Below, piece after piece: positions 31,161 to 35,771 of a stretch of DNA of 35,771 nucleotides. The stretch lies in NCBI GenBank assembly GCA_036742455.1, contig DAINQU010000028.1, positions 1 through 35,771 on the forward strand, in the 5' to 3' direction. The position numbers were made by a program, and so were the translations under genes. The notes beneath the pieces were generated by a model that made no database searches, was not told the origin of the DNA, and worked only from the letters and a program-made list of their open reading frames with translations. Origin of the DNA: CAIKZZ01 sp036742455. Its GTDB lineage: Bacteria > Pseudomonadota > Gammaproteobacteria > Steroidobacterales > Steroidobacteraceae. Each line of letters begins with the position of its first letter. Position 1 is the first letter of the stretch.

Positions 31161-31898
31161 TCATGCGGTGAGTTTGAAGTCGCAGACGAGTGGGAGATGA
31201 TCCGAGAAGCGCACTTGCGGAATCCGGAAATCGACCACTTCTAAGCCCTCGCCGTACAGGATGAAGTCCAGCTCCATCCGCGGTTGATGGCTCGGATAGG
31301 TCTTCAATCCCGAGACGTTGGCACTGCGCAGCCCGGCGGCCTCGCGGAACAAGAACATCTCGTCATCGCCGAAGAAGGTGTTGAAGTCGCCGGCCAAGAT
31401 CACCGGCTTGGTGGACGCCCGGACGAGGTCGTGCAGGGAGCGCAATTGCTCCTGCCGCGTGCGGTACTTCAACGACAGATGAACCAAAAAGATGACGGCG
31501 TCTTCGAGCTCGAGCTCGATGATCAAGCGCTTCATCCCGGTATCAAAGTAATGAAACCGCTGGCCGTGGACGCGCGGCGCCGCCAAGAGCGCGTTGGCTT
31601 GCTTGCGCACGATCGGCACCATGGCACTGATCGAGTCGGAGCCGTACTTGCACTCGTAGGTCGAGTAATGGCCGATCGCCGCACCGATGTACTCGGCCTG
31701 ATTGATCATGCCACTGCGTACCGAGCCGGTATCCACTTCGACCAGCCCGACGATATCGGGGTCTTCGCGGCGGATGAATGCCGTAATGTCTTCCAAGGCT
31801 TGGCGATTCGGGCGCAAATACCCTGCGCCCGGTAGCGGCAGGTGGAAAGCGGGGCCCGTGCCCGTGGCGTAACGAATGTTGTAAACGAGGATGCGCAT
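31161..31898 (-). CDS. Endonuclease/exonuclease/phosphatase family protein
   Basis: 245 residues, no signal peptide. All motifs of the EEP fold are present: YNIR at the start, the metal-binding Glu in DIVGLVEVDTGS, HLSLKYRTRQEQL, GDFNTFFGD, LDFILYG and the terminal SDHLPLVCDF with the catalytic Asp-His pair. Such enzymes cleave phosphodiesters in DNA, RNA, phospholipids or inositol phosphates. Which applies here cannot be told. The absence of an export signal argues against a secreted sphingomyelinase or DNase. Confidence 0.88.
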   Translation of the reverse strand: MRILVYNIRYATGTGPAFHLPLPGAGYLRPNRQALEDITAFIRREDPDIVGLVEVDTGSVRSGMINQAEYIGAAIGHYSTYECKYGSDSISAMVPIVRKQANALLAAPRVHGQRFHYFDTGMKRLIIELELEDAVIFLVHLSLKYRTRQEQLRSLHDLVRASTKPVILAGDFNTFFGDDEMFLFREAAGLRSANVSGLKTYPSHQPRMELDFILYGEGLEVVDFRIPQVRFSDHLPLVCDFKLTA

Positions 31899-32061
31899 AG
31901 ACCGTCTCGACAGAGCGTCAGTTTACCGGCTTCCGGCACGGCGCGTGTGGCAGACGGACGACGCACCCCGCGCGCCGGCCGCGGCGGCGGCATCGACCGA
32001 GGCGAGAGGCAGACGGGGAACGACGGACGTCGGACGCGGGAACGATCGGTCGCAAGACCGG

Positions 32062-32436
32062 CTAGGCGAGCGCCTGCAAGGACAGGGGGATGGATTGCTG
32101 CCGGTCATCCGCATCGGCGCGGGTGTCCTCGACGATCCGCAGTGTGCCGAGACGGGCCGCATCCCCGTAGAGCGTCACGAGGCGCGCCGCGAGGGCCTCG
32201 AGGTCGCGCTGCCCGAGCTTGCGAACGGTGGCTTGCACCGCCGACTCGCCGGGCAGCGGGCGATGGGCGGTCAAGGCAGCGCGCAACGCTTGGATATCAC
32301 CGATCAGCGCGGCGGGCACCGTCGTCGTGTCCAGAGTTTCCAAATGCTTGGAATAAGCATTCACAAGTCGTTGTTTGAGCGGCAAATGCGTGGCGAGCTC
32401 AAGTGCGGCGCCTTGCAAGGTACGTAGGTGGTTCAA
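32062..32436 (-). CDS. Hypothetical helical protein
   Basis: 124 residues from a TTG with GGAG seven bases upstream. The chain is mainly helical with repeated Leu and Ala, for example LGQRDLEALAARLVTLYGDAAR. No membrane helix, export signal or recognised family. The 163 bases to the downstream phosphatase-family gene hold no further gene on either strand. Confidence 0.6.
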   Translation of the reverse strand: MNHLRTLQGAALELATHLPLKQRLVNAYSKHLETLDTTTVPAALIGDIQALRAALTAHRPLPGESAVQATVRKLGQRDLEALAARLVTLYGDAARLGTLRIVEDTRADADDRQQSIPLSLQALA

Positions 32437-32729
32437 CGCAATACTCCGCTGCTGAGAGGGTAAACCGACGCCTTACAGCGGGTCACCGCGGGTCCTGTCG
32501 ACCCGAGTCCCCTCCCGGTCGATCCAGACGGTGCAAAGTACATAAACAACCCCATGGAAATCAACCCATAGCCGTGTCTTTCTCACTCACTTTCGGCGCT
32601 GGCAGACCCGAATGCCCGTCGGTCGAGGTTGAGTGGCGGTGCCCGACGCAGTGCCCGCTCGGCCGTGCCGTAGGCCCGGTGGTCGGATTGCGGTACATTC
32701 GGCCGACTGTTTCGCCGGAAGGTTTCCTC

Positions 32730-33350
32730 ATGCATACATCGTTGCGCAGGCTCGCGGTGATGACCGCGCTCGTCGTCGGTCTGCGGTGCGCCCCTGCGTC
32801 GGCCGTGCCCCTGGACAGCGGCGAGGGCTGCATGCCGTTCGCGAAGGACTGGTCCTTCGCAGTGGCCGTTCCGGAGGGCTGGAAGGGGGAGTGCAGCGCC
32901 GAGGAGACGCACGGGGTCACCGTCGCCGTCTGGCCGGCTGGCGCGCACTGGCCCGCGGCGCCCGGCGTCATGTACGCCACGGTCACCCGCCGGAATGGCC
33001 GCACGCTGGAGCAAGTGATCGCGGACGATGCGAGCGAGTATCGACGCCATGCGCCGACGGGTGTCGTGGCGGACGAGCCGTCCATCGCCCTCGCGCAGAC
33101 GAAGGGGACGCTGCGTGTGGTGCGCACCGACGCGCCGGACGCGGGGCGGCACGAGCTGATTGCCTACGCGGAACTGCCCAAAATGGTCGTGCTTCTCGTC
33201 CTGTCGGCGGAATCGACGGCCGTGCTGGACGCCGACCGCGAGGCCTTTGTCGGTTTCGCGCGGAGTTTTCTGCCCGTGGATCGGGTGCATGCGGAGGAGG
33301 CGATGCGGCCACCGGCATCGATCGCAGCACCGCCGGCAGCGAAACCATGA
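32730..33350 (+). CDS. Exported hypothetical protein
   Basis: 206 residues from the ATG at 32730, preceded by GGAAGG; the frame is open for about 110 codons upstream, but only the ATG has a ribosome site and a signal peptide (RLAVMTALVVGLRCAPASA, cleavage near residue 25). Two cysteines (MPF-flanked GC and GEC) may form a disulfide. The mature domain starts with a WSFAVAVPEGW strand and looks like the compact beta folds of periplasmic proteins that begin SFxVxxPxGW. No enzymatic motif. Its stop overlaps the start of the VOC gene. Confidence 0.75.
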   Translation: MHTSLRRLAVMTALVVGLRCAPASAVPLDSGEGCMPFAKDWSFAVAVPEGWKGECSAEETHGVTVAVWPAGAHWPAAPGVMYATVTRRNGRTLEQVIADDASEYRRHAPTGVVADEPSIALAQTKGTLRVVRTDAPDAGRHELIAYAELPKMVVLLVLSAESTAVLDADREAFVGFARSFLPVDRVHAEEAMRPPASIAAPPAAKP

Positions 33351-33766
33351 TCACCTACCTGTGCCTTGGGACGAACAATCCCAAACGGGCACAAGTTTTT
33401 TATGACGCAACGTTCGGGGCCTTAGGTCTGACGCGCTGCCAGACACCGGGCGAAGATTTCGGCGATTGGGTGGGATGGGGCCATTACGAACGGGACGGCG
33501 CCGAAGAGTGCGCGCTGTGGCTGTGCCCCCCGTTTGACGGCAAACCGGCGACGCCCGGCAACGGTGTGATGGTCGCGTTCCGCGCGAAGTCCCACGAAGA
33601 AGTACAAGCGTTTCATAGGGTTGCACTGGAATCCGGTGGTGAATGCGACGGACCGCCGGGGTACCGTCCGCACTACAACGCCGACTTTTATGCGGCGTAC
33701 GTGCGGGATCCCGACGGCCACAAGCTCGCCGCCGTCTGTCGCGGCATCTATCCGAACGCACCCTAA
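33347..33766 (+). CDS. VOC-superfamily (glyoxalase/bleomycin-resistance-like) protein
   Basis: 139 residues from an ATG overlapping the previous stop. The VOC fold is indicated by LCLGTNNPKRAQVFYDATFGALGL at the start (split here by length: LGTNNP then AQVFYD) and by DFYAAYVRDPDGHKLAAVCR at the end. Members are metal-dependent lyases, dioxygenases or drug-binding proteins. This branch, with the YDATFGALGL opening, is common and uncharacterised. The operon partner is an exported protein, so coupling may be genomic convenience only. Confidence 0.88.
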   Translation: MITYLCLGTNNPKRAQVFYDATFGALGLTRCQTPGEDFGDWVGWGHYERDGAEECALWLCPPFDGKPATPGNGVMVAFRAKSHEEVQAFHRVALESGGECDGPPGYRPHYNADFYAAYVRDPDGHKLAAVCRGIYPNAP

Positions 33767-33788
33767 CGGACGGGCGCGGCGGCCATCC

Positions 33789-33983
33789 TTACGGTGGCGT
33801 CCGACCCAAGCGCCGCACCAGTGCCCAGGCCACCAGGCACACGACCCACAGCGGGACGACGCCGATCAAGGTGTCCGAGACCGAATGGGACGTGGCATCG
33901 ACGCGCACGAAGTCGGCGACCGCTGAGACGAGCAAGACGAGGGCGGCCGCAAGGCGAGCCGACCGATGTCGAAAGACGCTCAT
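33789..33983 (-). CDS. Small membrane protein
   Basis: 64 residues from the ATG at 33983 with GGGAG five bases upstream (a GTG two codons earlier is less well placed). Two hydrophobic helices, LAAALVLLVSAVADFV and IGVVPLWVVCLVAWALV, are joined by a short polar loop, with a basic tail RRLGRTPP. No family recognised. Its dense hydrophobicity and good ribosome site make it a real gene candidate. Confidence 0.55.
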   Translation of the reverse strand: MSVFRHRSARLAAALVLLVSAVADFVRVDATSHSVSDTLIGVVPLWVVCLVAWALVRRLGRTPP

Positions 33984-34158
33984 AAACACTCCCAGCGTGG
34001 ACAGGGCGACGACACGGTGTCGCTCGCTCGGGCGACTCTAAGCCAAGCGGCGAGTCCGCGAAAGGCGCCCCACGGCGGGGTGGTCGATGACCTCCGTGCC
34101 GCCCCGATCCCTGCGCCCGATGGTACCCTCGCCGCTGCAATACGGACGGTAGAGCGGC

Positions 34159-35181
34159 ATGGGTGATAGCAGAGGGGACATGCGCGGGCGCTGGTCGGCG
34201 GATCGGCGGACGACGCTGACGACGATCGGGCTCGGTGTGTTGTTGGTCTTACCCCTGACGGTCCGGCGTGTCGGCTGGGTCTGGGAATGGGCGAGCGTGT
34301 GCGGCTTGCTGAGCGCCGTGGGCGCGTTGGCGCTGTGCGCGTGGGCGGTGAGGCCCCGTGAGGCGCGGCCGGCGGCGCCGCTGTCTCTGAATCGGCACCG
34401 CGACCTCGGCTTCGCCGTGCTCGGCCTCGCCGTGGCTCACGTCGGGCTCTTACTCTGGACGGACCCGACGGTGGTGGAGTACCTCATGCCCACCGCCCCA
34501 GGCTACCAACTGGCCGGGATCGCGGCCTTAGTGCTCCTCGTGATCCTCGGCGCCACGTCGACCGGCGGCACCCGTCGGCGCGTGTGGTCCAGCCATCGCG
34601 GCTTTCAGGTCGTGCACGTGGTGCTCTCGCTACTGGCGATCGCACTGATCAGCGGGCATGTCCTCGTGAGCGCCCGCTACGCGCACATGCCGCGGGCGGG
34701 CAGTGCGTTCCTCGCGGTGAGCATCGTCGCGATGCTCCTGCTGCTGCGGCAACGAAAAGGCGCGGCGCACCAGAGCGGCGCCGATCATCTGATCGGCCGT
34801 GCCGCCTTTGGGCGGCATTCCGCGGCGGTGGTCGGTGTGATTATCGTGGTGAGCCTGGCGCTGCTCGGTCTGCTGTCGCCGTCCGTCCGCACCGCGCTGC
34901 AATCCACCGTGATACCGCGTAAAGACCCGATTCCGATGAATTTTCCGCACGACAAACACCGTGCGGTGCAGTGCCTGACGTGCCACCACAACTTCACGGA
35001 CAAGACCGGGCGGGACGGTTGTATCAGTTGCCACCGCGGGCGGCATCGCACCGATCTGAAGATGCCGTTGGAGCCTCGCTTCCATCAATTCTGTTTGGAG
35101 TGCCACCGCACAGGGAATGAGGCCGATCACAAACACGGGCCGGCAGCCGGCTGCGTCGTGTGTCACAGCGAACCTCACTAG
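34159..35181 (+). CDS. Fusion of a di-haem b membrane domain with a tetrahaem cytochrome c
   Basis: 340 residues. The N-terminal 250 or so form six or so membrane helices. Histidines H80/H94 and H153/H167 lie 14 residues apart in pairs, the spacing by which ferric-reductase/NOX-like domains and other b-type cytochromes hold two haems across the membrane. H146 is extra. After the last helix (VVGVIIVVSLALLGLL) a tail of about 85 residues has four c-type sites: CLTCH 272-276, CISCH 288-292, CLECH 312-316 and CVVCH 332-336. Extra histidines in FPHDKH, HRGRH and HQF suit bis-His ligation as in class III cytochromes. It probably moves electrons between the quinone pool or cytoplasm and the periplasm. 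No flavin domain is present. Confidence 0.8.
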   Translation: MGDSRGDMRGRWSADRRTTLTTIGLGVLLVLPLTVRRVGWVWEWASVCGLLSAVGALALCAWAVRPREARPAAPLSLNRHRDLGFAVLGLAVAHVGLLLWTDPTVVEYLMPTAPGYQLAGIAALVLLVILGATSTGGTRRRVWSSHRGFQVVHVVLSLLAIALISGHVLVSARYAHMPRAGSAFLAVSIVAMLLLLRQRKGAAHQSGADHLIGRAAFGRHSAAVVGVIIVVSLALLGLLSPSVRTALQSTVIPRKDPIPMNFPHDKHRAVQCLTCHHNFTDKTGRDGCISCHRGRHRTDLKMPLEPRFHQFCLECHRTGNEADHKHGPAAGCVVCHSEPH

Positions 35182-35248
35182 CCGTTTGATTGGCCTGAAA
35201 GGGCGCGTCAGTGCTGTTATGTGGGTGGGTCAAGGGCCGACGCCGCCT

Positions 35249-35325
35249 GACGTGTATAGAAAAACCGCATTTCCTATACACGTCCGTTTAACGTGCATAG
35301 AAAAACGACGTTTTGTATACCCATC
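35249..35325. repeat. Two tandem imperfect copies of a palindromic 41-bp unit
   Basis: Copy 1 is a perfect 11-bp inverted repeat GACGTGTATAG / CTATACACGTC (35249-35259, 35274-35284) around a 14-base centre. Copy 2 starts 41 bases later with ACGTGCATAG followed by AAAAAC, then GTATAC, and has lost most of the symmetry. They lie between the cytochrome gene and convergent small ORFs. They could be a REP/MITE-type element, tandem operators or a bidirectional terminator; T-rich centres are seen on the minus strand. Confidence 0.65.
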
Positions 35326-35392
35326 AGCGCTTAAGGCCGCTGCGCCGTACTCCCAGAATAGATCGGCCATCGGCGACCCGACGCAGACCCAC

Positions 35393-35542
35393 TCAGGGAT
35401 CCTTCGCGACCACCTTGCCGTTTTCCCAAATATAAATCGGGGTTCCGTAGCGGCGCGCAATGACGCGTGCGTCAGCGGCAGCGCGGACTAACGCCTTGCC
35501 GACATCCTTAACGAATTTTGATTTCGGTGGGGCTTTCGCCAT
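35393..35542 (-). CDS. Small antitoxin-like protein (49 residues)
   Basis: ATG at 35542, weak AAGG ribosome site, 49 codons. The product is a basic amphipathic helix (DVGKALVRAAADARVIARRY) followed by GTPIYIWENGKVVAKDP, a beta hairpin-like end. This helix plus GTPIxxWxxGKVV layout recurs in very small proteins found next to toxin-like genes in many proteobacteria. The antitoxin label is inferred from that resemblance; no partner toxin is visible in the window. Preceded at four bases by another tiny ORF. Confidence 0.6.
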   Translation of the reverse strand: MAKAPPKSKFVKDVGKALVRAAADARVIARRYGTPIYIWENGKVVAKDP

Positions 35543-35546
35543 GGCC

Positions 35547-35684
35547 TTAGTGTCCGCTGTTCAGAAGTAAGGGTTTAGAACCCGAATTTTTGAAGAGTCG
35601 CCAAGACTCCGCCAGTGGGCCGTGCAACGTATGGAAATGCACGAGGCTGCCGTCGAACCGACGCAGAACGGGGGCTTTCGACAT
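35547..35684 (-). CDS. Hypothetical 45-residue ORF upstream of the small antitoxin-like gene
   Basis: ATG at 35684; the stop lies four bases before the next ATG. The product begins MSKAPVLRRFDGSLVHFHTL and is not recognised. The frame stays open upstream as far as a stop near 35751, but no better start is visible there. Tight spacing suggests translational coupling with the 49-residue gene. It may instead be a decayed gene fragment. Confidence 0.35.
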   Translation of the reverse strand: MSKAPVLRRFDGSLVHFHTLHGPLAESWRLFKNSGSKPLLLNSGH

Positions 35685-35771
35685 CGAATGGGCGCGCCGT
35701 CCTAATGACCCTAGGGAGTGATCTTTGTACTTGGGACGAAGGAGGCGTCTCTACATAGCGCTCATATCCTT

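Noticed and set aside
32403..32729. Earlier start for the exported protein at 32730
   Set aside because: It would bury the signal peptide in the middle of the protein; the ATG has a ribosome site. The stretch itself shows no recognisable gene or RNA.
35249..35325. CRISPR array
   Set aside because: Only two units, themselves palindromic and directly abutting, with no spacers and no cas genes.

Overview
The window is GC-rich, densely packed bacterial chromosome. The fatty-acid operon order (fabD-fabG-acpP-fabF-pabB-pabC-mltG-tmk-holB-pilZ), the type II secretion block, the etfBA pair and the ExbB-ExbD-ExbD cluster point to a gammaproteobacterium, perhaps near the Xanthomonadales/Nevskiales. 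That placement is inference from family resemblance and gene order only. Many neighbouring genes overlap as ATGA, GTGA or TGATG, so most of the window reads as long translationally coupled operons.

Left part (1-5730, + strand). The 3' end of an ExbB/TolQ proton-channel gene is followed by two ExbD genes and a strong terminator. Then come two tandem paralogous exported TPR proteins, an SDR oxidoreductase and a Prx5-type peroxiredoxin with its own promoter and terminator. The Exb genes should energise outer-membrane transport, and the TPR pair is probably an envelope partner.

Redox block (5755-9811, - strand). A porin-cytochrome resembling Cyc2 (one N-terminal haem site plus a predicted beta-barrel) lies 17 bases upstream of a dihaem cytochrome c4. 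The two could carry electrons across the outer membrane into the periplasm. Upstream of it is etfBA, with a recognisable promoter and terminator.

Peptide/nickel-type ABC transporter (10069-13517, + strand). Two permeases and two ATPases overlap one another, with no substrate-binding protein. A terminator hairpin sits just before the first permease, with no + strand gene to terminate. A truncated alanine-aminotransferase-like fragment follows.

Type II secretion (13891-19695, - strand). The order is gspG-H-I-J-K-L-M-N plus a small GNAT gene. The secretin, ATPase, GspC and GspF are not in the window.

Fatty acid, folate and replication operon (19814-28466, + strand). fabD, fabG, acpP, fabF, pabB, pabC, mltG, tmk, holB and pilZ form one run. 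plsX/fabH are not upstream; the divergent gsp operon occupies that place. The PabB-like protein carries PIAGT, the anthranilate-synthase form of the motif.

Accessory right end (28520-35771). This holds a membrane methyltransferase, a lower-GC MntA-HepT toxin-antitoxin module bracketed by two diverged direct copies of about 160 bp, a cluster of small proteins of unknown function, an endonuclease/exonuclease/phosphatase protein and a VOC protein. It also holds a fusion of a di-haem b membrane domain with a tetrahaem cytochrome c tail. The right edge has two imperfect palindromic repeats and two tiny tandem ORFs on the - strand. The items most worth follow-up are the porin-cytochrome/c4 pair, the b-type/tetrahaem fusion, the bracketed toxin-antitoxin insertion with its pseudogene relict, and the right-edge mini-operon.
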